This document shows positions 10,536 to 22,818 of a stretch of DNA of 64,000 bases, piece by piece (within the stretch, counting starts at the first letter, position 1; each line of letters starts with the position of its first letter). The stretch covers positions 56,347,001 through 56,411,000 of the forward strand of contig BRKX01000007.1 in NCBI GenBank assembly GCA_026008535.1, in the 5' to 3' direction. Origin of the DNA: Perilla frutescens (lineage: Eukaryota > Streptophyta > Magnoliopsida > Lamiales > Lamiaceae). The position numbers were made by a program, and so were the translations under genes. The notes below the pieces were generated by a model. The model saw only the letters and a program-made list of their open reading frames with translations, was not told the origin of the DNA and ran no database searches.

Positions 10536-11384
10536 CCATCCCTAGAAAAACCAAGAATTCCACTCCCCCTCAGTGAACCACCTAACCGCCGCCTTCTGCC
10601 TCCAAAAGTCTTTCTCCATCCTCGTCCGAAGCACATACTCAGCCACACAATGACTGAGCTCAGCACGAGCCTCCAGAGTAGGGAGGAATCATAAGAAGTC
10701 TGGGTAACAGCAACAGCAGCATCCGCCTGTCTAACCCGCTCAAAAAATCTCCAAAGACATCCTAATTCCACTGCCTCAGCCTCTTCCAAACACGCTTCAA
10801 CTTCAGCAGCAAATTCATCATACCGCTGAAGCCAGAAGAAACACTCCACTCCTGCCTAACGGTCTCCCTAAAGGTGTGGTGCCGGATCCACATATTCTGA
10901 AATCCGAAGGATGATTTCAGAATCTGCTCAAGGAACTGACACCTAACCAATAAAGGAGCATGATCAGAGGTGTGCCTCGACAAATGGGTGACCCTGGTCA
11001 CAGCAAAAACGGACGTCCAGAACTCTCCAAGCAAAACCCGATCCAATCTCTCTCTCAACCCGGTAGAAGGCCGCTCCCATGTGAACCAAGCCCCATCAAA
11101 ACCCGGATCCAACAACTGACAATCAGAAATATCCCCAAAATCCATCATCTCACGATGGCGATCAGACACACCATTCTCAACCTCATCCTCAGTCAAAAAA
11201 ATATTGAAGTCACCCCCCAACAAGCCACGGCCTCCCATCAATACCAAGAGCAATATCCCTCAACTGATCCCAAAGCTCATACCTGTCCTCACGGAAATGC
11301 CGACCATACATAAGAGATAAAAACACTGTCCTGCTCAACAAAGGCGAATCCACTCTCACATGAAGCAACTGACTAAAATCAAAC
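10536..11384 (-). pseudogene. LINE ORF2 endonuclease, 3' part, and linker
   Basis: Reading leftward from the copia insertion, the frame carries the second half of an APE-type endonuclease: the GGDFNIFL motif, WFTWERP and the terminal SDHAPLLV motif with its catalytic aspartate and histidine. The linker to the reverse transcriptase (open in 10532-10849) is in another frame, so one or more frameshifts lie near 10760-10850. The first half of the domain is on the other side of element E, at 20335-20571. Confidence 0.82.
11380..11384. repeat. Target-site duplication of element E, left
   Basis: CAAAC here is repeated exactly at 20335-20339, immediately outside the two LTRs of element E. A 5 bp direct repeat is the integrase signature of copia elements and fixes the boundaries. 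Confidence 0.95.
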
Positions 11385-12833
11385 TGTTAGTTTTGTATAC
11401 TGGAAGACTTGTCTTTGTATACTTTTCTGATGATATGATGATATGAAATGAAAGTTATTGCAGTCACTGTTTGCATTTAGATTATGTTCTATAATTGTTC
11501 TATGTAATGTTCCATATACTTACATTGTAGATGATATGGTGTGGGGAGTCACACGGTAAATATCATATCATTAGAACCTTGTAACGTATTAAAGAGCTCA
11601 CGGCTTAGATGGTCCTGAACACACCATCGGTACACCATAGAATAATCTGATAAGTTAGTTTATCTTGGCTAACTGATTATTCTAGTACACTGGTTAAGTG
11701 TATTGAGGAGGATCACGATAGGATACTATTCTCTGTCTCTGACCCAGTTACTGAGAGAATAAAGATCCACAGAGTTCGGGTTCTGAACTCATGTGATATT
11801 GGCGAGCATATGCGTGCGTTGTTTATTACTTTGATTTATCAATGGGTGAGATCTTTTCGTAGATCGAATTCGATATCTTGGGTAATAACAATGTATACAT
11901 GATGTCTCAAGCAGTATGCATGAGCACTGTGTCCTGGTGCGCCAGGTTGATGATGTTCTCTTGAGGAAGCACAAGTTCATGTTGAAACCCTGCAGGTGGA
12001 ATTTATTCCGTACATGAATAAAGCTTGTGTGGTACTACTCAAGGTTTTAGATGTTAATTAATTATAGCTGTCAGAGGCTTACATAATTAATTAATGAATA
12101 TTATATCTTAAACACGGGGAATGGCTGGACTAAAGGAGAAAGCATATTCGTAAATATGTATTAAATTGGTAGGTCAGTTTTACTTCTTTAGTGGAATAAA
12201 AGTAAAACTTAATTTATTTAATTATATCCTAGGTTTATTGGATATTGGATATTAAATAAATTAGTGGGCCAATTTAATATTCTTCTAGATCCTTGTTGTA
12301 GCCCAATTGACTGAAAGTGGACTGGATATTGAACTTGAGATAGAGGCCCAGCCCAATAGGGCTGGAACATGAAATTTCGCCCCTCTCTATATATAAGGGG
12401 AGGGGGGGCACGAAATTTTCATGATGTTATTCATTGGAAATCAGCCCCTCTTAGTCTCTCAAAGTTATCCATAGATTTCACAACTCTATCTAGTAGATTT
12501 CAGCCCACTCTGAATCTAGATACAGTCCGGGAATACAACAGAAGATCTTGGAGTGGAATACTGTGGTGCACGATTTTGAGGTCATAGGTGGCGCCATTAC
12601 TGTGCTCATTCAACAGCAAGATTAGATCTTTAATCTTGTCCACAGACCGTCTATCGATTTGTAAGTAGATTCGTTTCTATGTCTTCCGCTTTATTAGATT
12701 CGAATCTGCTTTGCATGCTTTTTGTATAGACTGTGATAAACATGCATGTTACATAAAATTATGATTTGCATGAACATGGATTAATGAACAACCAAATGAT
12801 CCTGCGGTGGTTTAATTCGAAAAAACCCCAACA
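11385..12833 (+). repeat. 5' LTR of element E
   Basis: Begins TGTTAGTTTTG and ends AACCCCAACA. It carries a strong TATA box, TATATATAA at about 12388-12396, which places U3 upstream and R/U5 downstream. A short open frame at 12369-12587 spans the TATA box and is present in the other LTR too; I regard it as non-coding. Confidence 0.95.
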
Positions 12834-12835
12834 AC

Positions 12836-12847
12836 TGGTATCAGAGC
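12836..12847 (+). other. Primer-binding site of element E (initiator tRNA-Met)
   Basis: TGGTATCAGAGC lies two bases after the 5' LTR. It is the standard complement of the 3' end of plant initiator methionine tRNA, used to prime minus-strand synthesis. Confidence 0.93.
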
Positions 12848-15286
12848 GGGTTTTGGCACTGTTCTAGGATTAATCCGGGCATAATTTCGAATTGCATATT
12901 AAATTTAATGATAAATTTATGGTGTTTAAATTTTCAGATTTAATTGGCTATGTATTTCGATTTTATGGTATTCAAAACTTGGAAGAATTTGAGATGTAAA
13001 AATCGAAAATTCTAGTTTTGAGGGTACTTGAATTTTCGGTCACTATGGGATTAAATTTGGGATGATATTTGATGTTCTTCAAATTTCCAGATTTAATTCT
13101 CATAGGGGTCGAAAATTTGGTGTTCAAAATTTCGATTTTGATGTGTTAAAAATTCCCTAATTTTTGTGTTAAAATTTTCGAACACTATAATTAAATTTGG
13201 ATGGATTTTTGATCTACATCAAAATTTCCAGATTTAATTTGGATAGGTTCGAAATTTTAGAGTGGTTAGAATTGGATTTGGTGATTTTTGATGTATATCA
13301 AAAGTTGCCTAATTCTAATCAAGATAGGTTTGAAATTAGAGTTTTAAATTTGGTAATTTTTGAAGTGGATCAAAATTTCCAGATTTTAATTCTTGTAATT
13401 TTCGAAACCTATAGCTATATTATTTGGAATTGTTTTTTGATTAATGTCAAAATTTCCAAATGTAAAATATAGGTATTTTTCATTTTTTTAATAAATTAAT
13501 TTGGATAAGATTTTGATGAAAATCAAATTTTCAGATTTATTTATTAAGGTAGATCGAAAATTATAGATGTTGGTGAAGATTTGATATTATTTGATGTATA
13601 TCTTAATTTACCTAGTTTTAATCTAGATAGATTTGAAAATAGAATTTTAAATTTGGAAGAATTTGAAGTGGATCAAATTTCCAGATTTATTATTCTTGTA
13701 ATTTTCGAATTTTATGGATTAAAAATTGGATAAGGTGATTTTGGATATATATAAATAATTATCAAAATCCAATTGTGATAAGATTTTAAATTTGGATAAG
13801 TTTTGGAAGATTTTGGATTGGAATCAAATCTCCAAACTTTATCCTAGAAGATTTAGATTCTTATGGATAATATTTGGATTAGATTTTTGATTTATATCAA
13901 TATATCCAATTATTATTTAATTAGGGTGGTTTGAAAATATTAAATAAATTTGGTGGATAATTATTAATAATTTCCAGATTTATTTTGTAATTATTTTCGA
14001 AATATACAAGTTTAAAATTGGTGGATAATTATTTTAATTTCCAATTTTATCTTGTGGATAATATCAAATTAATTAATTTAATTAATTGTAAAATTCGATT
14101 ATTATTTAATATTCATGCATAGATATCATATGTTATTTTATGTGGATCATATAATACATGATTGTTGGTTTTGTAGACTGTGTTTGTTTGCAGGTTTACC
14201 AACTATCATGGCTCCTTTATTTTATGTGATGTATGTTTATGTTGAATGGATGTTGGCCGTATGCCGGTTTGACTACATGATTTTAATCCATGAGAAAATC
14301 CATGGATTAGGTCTAGGTTTTATTTTACGTTGTTTTAATGTAATAGATATAAAGCTGTTAGACCGAGTTTTTGAGTTGTAATTTTTATTCTAGCAATATT
14401 AGATTTTTTTCTTTCGGAATAGATAGTCTGTATTGAATAAAGATCGGAGATCAACTCAAAAGAAGGAAAGTGGTTCAGCACCAAAAAGGAAGGTTCACCG
14501 GTTCACGTCCCGAAACCCTAAATGGAGCTAGGATTTTCGGCGAGGCGCGGTGAAGGGGCGGCGGTTTCAAAGCCTGTTTTCGGAGCTGACTTTCCAGTTT
14601 TATCTCATCAATCAACATGAGATATAAGCCATGATAGTTGGAATATTACTGTTGCTTATTATGTTGAAGCATGCAATGGATGTTTATCTTTTTATGTGAT
14701 GTTTGCATGTTCGATAATGGGATAAAATGAAACCTCAAAACATAAATAACTAAGTGGGAGAGATTCATACCAAAGTATGTAGAAATCTCATACGGTCTCC
14801 ATTAAAATCTGGTTTAATTGAGAAGTGATGGGCATGCGCGTTGACATCGGTCTTCCTCCATATCGGATGTGTCATATCACAGATTTCTCTAGAAATTAAA
14901 TCTCCTAAAAAGATAGTTGTAGAACACTATTAGAACTAACTGACTCCTCCATCTGGAGCGGTTAAATTCGAGTAGTGATCTTGGTGCGAAGATAATGGTG
15001 TGCACACTTAGATGTAATTTATTGATAAACGTCCACACGATCGTGGCTTATCAGTTAGATGATTACATGACCGTGTTAATTATCCGGCTATTAATTTGCT
15101 TGTTGTAAGGAAACTCAACTGGAGGCAAATTAAAGGTTTAACCTATTTAAAGATGTTTTTTATAAACGTCCACACTATCGTGGCTTATAAAAAACGTTTT
15201 TAAAGTGTCGGTGGAAAAGTATATAATTTTTATGAGGCTTTCAATTATATACTGTTTATCCTAAACGTGTTTTGTGACTGTACTGC
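12848..15286 (+). repeat. Long AT-rich leader of element E with degenerate tandem repeats
   Basis: This 2.4 kb untranslated region is far longer than most copia leaders. From about 12900 to 14080 a block containing ATCAAAATTTCCAGATTTAA followed by a GGTTCGAAAATT-like motif recurs many times at roughly 60-130 base spacing, each copy diverged. From 14400 to 15280 the sequence is less repetitive, with a second pair of ATAAACGTCCACAC-ATCGTGGCTTAT segments near 15023 and 15160. No protein is supported. Confidence 0.7.
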
Positions 15287-15937
15287 ATGTTTAATTTTAG
15301 TTATTTCATATCATCAGTGGCACTCTCCAATCTGTCCTCAATCCTCAAAGAAAACAAACTTGTCGGTGAAAACTACAATGACTGGCTTCGTAACCTTAAC
15401 TTAGTTCTTGTTGCTGAGGGACACAAGTTTGTACTTGAAGAGGTATGTCCTGACAAGCCAGATGAGGGTTCTGACGAAGCCCAAAGGGCTGTGTATGACA
15501 AGTGGGTCAAGTCTGATGAGATAGCGCGCTGCTACATTCTGGCTTCCATGTCGAATGTGTTGCAACATCAGCATCAGACTATGAAGACTGCTTATGATGT
15601 CATGCTCAACCTTAAGGAGCTCTTTGGTTATCAGAACCGCTCGGCTCGCCACTTAGCAATGAATAAAAGAGGTACATCTCACACTCTGGTTGTGGAAACA
15701 TGTTTAGCAACTTGTTCTACCCAGTCATGGGTAGTAGATACTGGAGCTACTGATCATGTTTGCATGTCTTTACAGGGGTTCCTGGTAAAAAGACAGCTGA
15801 GTGAGGACGAGATCACCGTCTACATGGGCAATGCTACGAGAGTGGTGGATGTTGCAGTGGGAGACGTTGTTTTACCTTTCAGTAGTGATAAAACTTTGGT
15901 TTTGAAAGATTGTCTTTATGTGCCTGGTTTTAGGTGA
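15287..15937 (+). pseudogene. Element E gag (internally deleted) and protease
   Basis: The N-terminal part has copia capsid hallmarks (KLVGENYNDWLRNLN, CYILASMSN, LKELFGYQNRSARHLAM). At about 15657-15672 it jumps straight to the linker before the protease (VVETCLATC), so roughly 200 residues of capsid and the whole CCHC zinc knuckle are missing. The protease active site VDTGATDHVC follows near 15730. The frame ends in TGA at 15935-15937, where the related frame continues without a gap; AGG-TGA-AAC suggests a CGA arginine codon changed to TGA. The deleted gag makes this copy non-autonomous. Confidence 0.85.
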
Positions 15938-18283
15938 AACTTGATTTCAGTTTCTAAATTGATTATGGATGGATATTCTTTTTTTTTTTATAACAAAGTA
16001 GTTATCTTTAGTGGTAAACATTTTATCTGTTCTGGCACATTGGATGGACACTTATACTTTTTTAAACCAACTGAAAACACTACGCAAAGACAACTGTTGA
16101 ATACATCGATCATAAACCCTAACAAGAGAAAAGAACCTTTGGAATTGAATCAAACCTATCTTTGGCATCTAAGGCTAGGTCACATTAACCTTAAGAGGAT
16201 ACAAAGGCTTGTAAAAGATGGACCATTGTCTTCTTTGGTACTGGAATCGTTTCCTTTGTGTGAATCCTGTTTGGAAGGTAAAATGACCAAGCGTCATTTC
16301 CAGTCAAAAGGAAATAGATCCGAAGGGCTATTAGATTTGATTCACTCTGATCTATGTGGCCCTATGTCATTTCAAGCTCGAGGAGGGTTCGAGTATTTCA
16401 TCACTCTCATTGATGATTACTCTAGATACGGTTATATCTACCTGTTACGTCGCAAGTCTGAATGCTTTGAGAAATTCAAAGAGTTTAAGGCGGAAGCGGA
16501 GAAACGAACAGGCAGAAGTATCAAGTCACTACGTTCTGATCATGGTGGCGAGTACCTCTCAAGTGAATTTAGGGATTACATGGCAGAGAGTGGGATTACA
16601 TCCCAGTTGACTACGTCTGGAACGCCACAGCGGAATGGCGTGGCGGAAAGAAGGAATCGTACATTGTTAGAGATGGTTAGATCGATGATGAGTTATTCTG
16701 AGTTGCCTATTTCGTTCTGGGGATATGCCCTGGAAACAGCGGCCTATATTCTTAACTTGGTTCCATCGAAATCAGTTCCTGCTACACCTACAGAACTATG
16801 GACTGGACGAAAGCCCAGTTTGAACCATATTCGGATTTGGGGTAGCCCAGCACACGTGTTGGACAAGGAAGCTGATAAGCTGGCTCCTCGTACTGATGTA
16901 AGGCTGTTCGTTGGATATCCTAGAGGAACGAAAGGTGGTTTGTTTTATAGTCCTAAGGATCAGAAGATCATTGTTAGCACCAATGCTCGATTCTTAGAGG
17001 AAGACTATGTCATAAACCACAAACCAAGGAGTCACATCATCCTTGAGGAGTTAAGGGGAGGATCGAATCCTACACCAGTTGTACAAGAAGAGGAACCACC
17101 AAACACTGCACAACGTGTCACAGAAGTACAGGAACTGCCTCGTCGCAGTGGGAGGGTTGTACGCCAACCTGATAGATTCATTGGTCTAGGAGAGGCTTCA
17201 GATTTCCCAGAGGGTCTCAATGAATTGGATCCCAGGACCTATGACGAGGCAATTCGAGATAAAGATGCAGATTCTTGGAAAACTGCAATGGAGTCTGAGA
17301 TTGGATCTATGGATCACAATCAAGTCTGGGAACTTGTAGAACCACTAGATGGGGTAAAACCCATTGGCTGTAAGTGGGTCTACAAACGCAAGAGAGGATC
17401 TGATGGGAAGGTTGAAACCTTCAAAGCTAGATTGGTGGCAAAAGGGTATACTCAGAAAGAAGGGATCGATTATGAGGAAACCTTTTCGCCGGTAACCATG
17501 CTTAAGTCAATCCGGATTCTCTTGTCTATTGCCGCTCATTTGGATTATGAGATCTGGCAGATGGATGTCAAGACGGCTTTCCTAAACAGAAGTCTTGAAG
17601 AAAACATTCACATGAAACAACCAGAGGGATTCATTGCTAAGGGCCAAGAGCACTTGGTGTGTAAGCTTAAGAGATCCATTTATGGACTTAAGCAGGCATC
17701 GAGGTCTTGGAACATCCGATTTGACGAGGTTATCCAGTCATATGGATTTGTGCAAAGTCCGGATGAGAGCTGTGTGTACAAGAAATGTGACGGAAATGTG
17801 GTGGCATTCCTCATACTTTATGTTGATGACATCTTGCTTATTGGAAACAGTAAGAAGGCGTTGTCAAACATTAGGGTGTGGTTGTCCGAGCAGTTCGATA
17901 TGAAGGATCTGGGTGAAGCCGGACATGTCCTTGGCATCAAGATCATTCGTGATCGCCAGAAAAGAATGTTATGTCTGTCCCAGGCGACTTATATCGATAC
18001 AGTGCTAGCTAGATTTGGCATGCAAGATTCCAAGAAAGTTTTTATACCTTACAGGCATGGAATTCATCTATCCAAGGAAATGTGTCCCCAAACACAGTCT
18101 GAGATAGAGGAAATGAAGAAAGTACCATATGCTTCGGCTGTGGGAAGTTTGATGTATGCTATGCTATGCACTAGGCCTGATATATGCTATGCCGTTGGCA
18201 TGGTAAGCAGATATCAGTCTAACCCTGGACAAGGTCACTGGACTGCGGTCAAAAACATTCTCAAGTACCTTAAACGGACTTGA
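15938..18283 (+). pseudogene. Element E integrase and reverse transcriptase
   Basis: Same frame as gag, separated only by the TGA at 15935-15937. In order: GAG-pre-integrase zinc region with HLRLGHI and CESCLEGK; integrase core with the D-D-E triad in IHSDLCGP, RSDHGGEYL and NGVAERRNRT; then a copia reverse transcriptase with GCKWVYKRK, MDVKTAFLN, YGLKQASR and the YVDD site in LYVDDILLIG. It ends at TGA 18281-18283 between LKRT and DYML, again where relatives have arginine, so probably CGA to TGA. Every catalytic motif is otherwise intact. Confidence 0.92.
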
Positions 18284-18808
18284 GACTACATGTTGGTTTT
18301 CCGCTCTGATAGTCTAGTACCTTTGGGTTACACGGACTCAGATTTTCAATCCGACAAAGATCAGAATAAGTCTACCTCGGGCTATGTGTTTACATTAGGA
18401 GGTGGAGCCATCGCATGGAGGAGCATTAAGCATAAATGCATTGCGGATTCCACCATGGAAGCTGAGTATGTAGTTGCCTCTGAGGCTGCAAAAGAGGTTG
18501 TCTGGCTCTGCGGGTTCCTAGTGGACTTGGGCGTGGTTTCTGATTTGCCTAAGACTATCACGATATACTGTGATAATTCTGGTGCAGTGGCAAATTTGAA
18601 GGAACCCAGAGCTCACAAAGCAAGTAAACACATAGAGAGAAAGTACCATCTTATACGAGAAATCGTTAAGAGAGGAGACGTGGCGGTGGTCAAGATTGCA
18701 TCTGAGGACAACCTGGCTGATCCATTCACGAAGAGCCTGGCGGCTAAGACCTTTGATGCTCACGTGGAGAAAATGGGAGTGAGATGCAGACCCGGTAGCG
18801 CAGTTTGA
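18284..18808 (+). pseudogene. Element E RNase H
   Basis: Continues the same frame after the second TGA. It has the copia RNase H order: YTDSDFQSDKD (first aspartate), SGYVFTLGGG, STMEAEYVVASEA (glutamate), YCDNSGAVAN (aspartate), KHIERKYHLIRE and NLADPFTKSL, ending MGVRCR. The stop at 18806-18808 is the natural polyprotein end, followed by about 65 bases to the polypurine tract. Confidence 0.92.
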
Positions 18809-18874
18809 GTTGATAGTTTTAGATTGGAGAGTTTGCCAGTTAGTTATTCTGCTTGAAAGACATGCTTCAAGTAT

Positions 18875-18885
18875 AAGTGGGAGAT
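18875..18885 (+). other. Polypurine tract of element E
   Basis: AAGTGGGAGAT abuts the 3' LTR. Purine runs of this form directly before the LTR prime plus-strand synthesis. Confidence 0.85.
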
Positions 18886-20334
18886 TGTTAGTTTTGTATA
18901 CTGGAAGACTTGTCTTTGTATACTTTTCTGATGATATGATGATATGAAATGAAAGTTATTGCAGTCACTGTTTGCATTTAGATTATGTTCTATAATTGTT
19001 CTATGCAATGTTCCATATACTTACATTGTAGATGATATGGTGTGGGGAGTCACACGGTAAAGATCATATCATTAGAACCTTGTAATGTATTAAAGAGCTC
19101 ACGGCATAGATGGTCCTAAACACACCATCGGTACACCGTAGAATAATCTGATAAGTTAGTTTATCTTGGCTAACTGATTATTTTAGTACACTGGTTAAGA
19201 TTATTGAGGAGGATCACGATAGGATACTATTCTCTTTCTCTGACCCAGTTACTGAGAGAATAAAGATCCACAGAGTTCGGGTTCTGAACTCATGTGATAT
19301 TGGCGAGCATATGCGTGCGTTGTTTATTACTTTGATTTATCAATGAGTGAGATCTTTTCGTAGATCGAATTCGATATCTTGGGTAATAACAATGTATACA
19401 TGATGTCTCGAGCAGTATGCATGAGCACTGTGTCCTGGTGCGCCAGGTTGATGATGTTCTCTTGAGGAAGCACAAGTTCATGTTGAAACCCTGCAGGTGG
19501 AATTTATTCCGTACATGAATAAAGCTTGTGTGGTACTACTCAAGGTTTTAGATGTTAATTAATTATAGCTGTCAGAGGCTTACATAATTAATTAATGAAC
19601 ATTATATCTTAAACATGGGGAATGGCTAGACTAAAGGAGAAAGCATATTCGTAAATATGTATTAAATTGGTAGGTCAGTTTTACTTCTTTAGTGGAATAA
19701 AAGTAAAACTTAATTTATTTAATTATATCCTAGGTTTATTGGATATTGGATATTAAATAAATTAGTGGGCCAATTTAATATTCTTCTAGATCCCTGTTGT
19801 AGCCCAATTGACTGAAAGTGGACTGGATATTGAACTTGAGATAGAGGCCCAGCCCAATAGGGCTGGAACATGAAATTTCGCCCCTCCCTATATATAAGGG
19901 GAGGGGGGGCACGAAATTTTCATGATGTTATTCATTGGAAATCAGCCCCTCTTAGTCTCTCAAAGTTATCCATAGATTTCACAACTCTATCTAGTAGATT
20001 TCAGCCCACTCTGAATCTAGATACAGTCCGGGAATACAACAGAAGATCTTGGAGTGGAATACTGTGGTGCACGATTTTGAGGTCATAGGTGGCGCCATTA
20101 CTGTGCTCATTCAACAGCAAGATTAGATCTTTAATCTTGTCCACAGACCGTCTATCGATTTGTAAGTAGATTCGTTTCTATGTCTTCCGCTTTATTAGAT
20201 TCGAATCTGCTTTGCATGCTTTTTGTATAGACTGTGATAAACATGCATGTTACATAAAATTATGATTTGCATGAACATGGATTAATGAACAACCAAATGA
20301 TCCTGCGGTGGTTTAATTCGAAAAAACCCCAACA
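18886..20334 (+). repeat. 3' LTR of element E
   Basis: 1449 bp, co-linear with the 5' LTR, with about 17 substitutions by eye, most of them transitions. It is followed by the CAAAC target duplication at 20335-20339. Confidence 0.95.
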
Positions 20335-20571
20335 CAAACTCCACAGACACAATAAACGATGAGCAGAAAAAATCCAAATATGATTTGATAGATTAGACGC
20401 CACCAAAGTTAACCCAAGACGACGAGTAAAAAAATCCGAATCAAACTGGACCTTAGGCTCAATAATCACCAAAAGAGACAAACGATGCAACCTTATCAAA
20501 TTATGTAAATAACCACATTTGGCTTTTGAACCCAAGCCACGGGCATTCCAAATTATAATTTGAATAGACAT
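20335..20571 (-). pseudogene. LINE ORF2 start: endonuclease, 5' part
   Basis: ORF2 begins with ATG at 20571, ten bases after the ORF1 stop. The opening IIIWNARGLGSK and LVIIEPK motifs carry the catalytic asparagine and glutamate of APE-type endonucleases. After about 20400 the matching frame shifts by one base, and the sequence then runs into the copia target site at 20335-20339. The domain resumes at 11384. Confidence 0.82.
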
Positions 20572-20581
20572 AATTCACCAA

Positions 20582-22787
20582 TCAATGTTTCATATGAGAG
20601 AAATGGACCTCCTGATTTTGACCAAGCTTTGTCGAAGACGTATGCCTGAGAGATCGATCGGCTTCATTAATCGGTTCATTACACAAATCAGCATTAATAA
20701 CCTGTTCACATGTATCATGCCCACTAGCCCCATTATTATCTTCATTTTGTCGAGACTCATGCATTCTTGATTTATCAAAGACGGGTTCCCTTCCATGATT
20801 ATCAAAAACTCACGCACGGCTCTTTACCCGACCATCTTCGACCGCCAATCTTGAAGGACTAAGAGCTCCTCCATCACGTTTTTGAGATCCAAACTGAGAC
20901 CTAAATGTATTTTAATCCCCATGCAACTGAACTGATCCCATAGCTAACCCACGGCGAGCACTCAAAGTCTCATCAGACCCAGCTTGATGTCTGTTCCCAT
21001 TAATCCCAACATCTGCAAATTCTCGATCAATTTCAATGTGATTAGAGGCTGAAGTAGAAGCTTTCACCTTGCTAGAAACATTCGACCAATTTGATGATAA
21101 ATTCCAAGCATCTTTGCTGTTCATAACCGATCGCACAGCCTTCTTGGTCGAACCAAATCCTCCAGTCTTTGTGGAAATCCCTTTAACATTCCCAGCCTCC
21201 ACTTCCTTTTGAAATTCATCCATGTCACGCTGAATATAATCTATAGGAGCTTTAGAAGACTCAGGAATAGCATGCAAACCCGCTGAACTCGAAACCCGAT
21301 ATCGATTACCCATATCAAGAGGAGCTTTATTTGAAATTAATTGCTGCCGATTATTTCCATTTGATGCCGAAACCCCTGCAACTTGTCCACGTTCAATAGA
21401 TTGTGTGAAGCCATCTATATCCCGCTGTATATAGTCTGAAGGATTCTCCTCTTGATGATCCATAGGCTGCAAACTAACATCCTTCATCATTAGTTTCATG
21501 AGCTGTAGATGAAGTAGCAGGACCATTAGGGGCATTTTGAACAGCAGCACGATTATATACAACCTATTTCCCTTTATTTCTGTGTGGCTGCCTAGAGTGG
21601 TTAGGGTTAGGAAGTTGCTGCCGAGTAGTAGGCTGACGTCGAGGTACCTGTGAATTACCTGCAACATAACATGTATCCTTTGCATGCCCCAAATGCTTGC
21701 ATTCAGTACAATAAAGGGGCAACTTATCAAATATAACACGTTGAATTATTTCATGTCCATCCATATTCAAAACAATAGAAGAAGGATAATCTTTGGTTAA
21801 ATCAATCTCCACACATAATTTAGCCAAAGAGACACGATTTCTATGTGACGTAGCATTCTCAATTTGTATGGGATTACCAAAAATTGACCCCATTTTAAAT
21901 AAAGCATTATGATCAAATAAGTGCAAAGACAATCCAGGTAATGTAATCCAAATTGCAAAAATAGACGTCTCAAATGAGGGATTAAAACCCGGTGTCCATT
22001 TAAACACACGCATTGGACAACCATTCACAAACCAAATAGGTAATTCATGCGCCCTCTTTATCAATTTCACATAATCAACTTCATGTGTTAATTTAATTAA
22101 AATATGTCGAGCATTGAGAAAATACCAAGATAATGTATCCGTGATTTGTATATTACGGAGAGCTTTCTCGATATGAGCAGATGTGGGGATAACATGCGAG
22201 AATTTACCCACCAAGGCAAGTCCCATTCGTCCTGCAAGAAATGCATGATCATTACTATTAAATGAAAGAACCGGCACGCCATCACGTACCTCAAGGGATC
22301 CGATATCTTTAATTGTCGAGGGAGTGAACATCACAGGACCATTTTGGTGAGATGGAGCACGAAGAGCATCAAGAAATCTAAAGGAATCCTCACTGCGTTC
22401 AACTTGATTTTTTTCTCCCCCATTCACACAATTATTAAGATTCTCACAACCACCGCCAATCTGTTTCAGATTATCCCAAGAATTATTACCCGATTCTTGC
22501 ATCATCACATCACCATTAATCGTATTCATGCTCGATGAAACATCAGAACTGCGATCTTGAATTATTTTGGCAAAATTTTTCGAATTGGGCTGCAAAGAAT
22601 TAATTCCACCATTGGGCTCTGAATTAATTTGCTGAAAAGGCCCAATACTGGAATTAATAGGTAAATGGGCTGGGGAGATTTTATTTCTTGATGGCAAAGG
22701 GGGGAAATCACTTAAATCAGGCCCAATTGACGGGAAATTATTATTGAGCGACCCATGACCCGAAAAATCAACACAATTAGCACTCAT
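20582..22787 (-). pseudogene. LINE ORF1 protein (DUF4283-like, zinc knuckle)
   Basis: Starts with ATG at 22787. Residues about 150-330 resemble the DUF4283 domain of plant L1 ORF1 proteins (FLAGRMGLALVGKF..., PIWFVNG, VFKWTPGFNP), followed by a CX2CX4HX4C knuckle in CTECKHLGHAKDTC. These proteins bind RNA and package LINE RNA. The first frame stops at 21564; the C-terminal region continues in other frames (SDYIQRDIDGF repeated as IDYIQRDMDEF) down to a TGA at 20582-20584. At least one frameshift near 21550 and a stop near 20850 break it. Confidence 0.8.
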
Positions 22788-22818
22788 GTTCGATTCCTGA
22801 AGCAGAAGGGGCTGAGCT

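Larger units (their letters stand above)
11385..20334 (+). mobile_element. Ty1/copia element E, 8950 bp, both LTRs intact
   Basis: A complete-looking copia element inside the LINE endonuclease domain. Parts in order: 5' LTR 11385-12833, primer site 12836-12847, a 2.4 kb AT-rich leader, one gag-pol frame 15287-18808 with two stops, polypurine tract 18875-18885, and 3' LTR 18886-20334. Both LTRs are 1449 bp, begin TGTTAG and end CCAACA. By eye they differ at about 17 sites (~1.2%), so insertion is fairly recent. Most of gag is deleted, so it could not have moved on its own proteins. A third LTR of this family sits alone at 38639-40101. Confidence 0.95.
7167..22818 (-). mobile_element. L1-like LINE, near full length, split by copia element E
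   Basis: A non-LTR retrotransposon of about 6.7 kb once the 8.95 kb copia insertion is removed. On the minus strand: a ~31 base leader, ORF1 (DUF4283-like and zinc knuckle), then ORF2 with endonuclease, reverse transcriptase, zinc-binding region and RNase H, then a ~300 base 3' UTR ending in 8 A residues (7168-7175). A 10 bp repeat on the plus strand, TAAATATTGT, flanks the element at 7157-7166 and 22819-22828, consistent with target-primed insertion and a 5' end that is not truncated. Frameshifts and stops in both ORFs make it defective. Confidence 0.88.

Noticed and set aside
11789..11980. Minus-strand 63-codon frame present in all three E-type LTRs
   Set aside because: Repetition follows from LTR copying. 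It is in U3, is short, and has no recognised motif.
12369..12587. Open frame in the E LTR, repeated at 19870-20088 and in altered form at 39636-39935
   Set aside because: It spans the LTR TATA box and transcription start and occurs only because the LTR is repeated; no protein resemblance.
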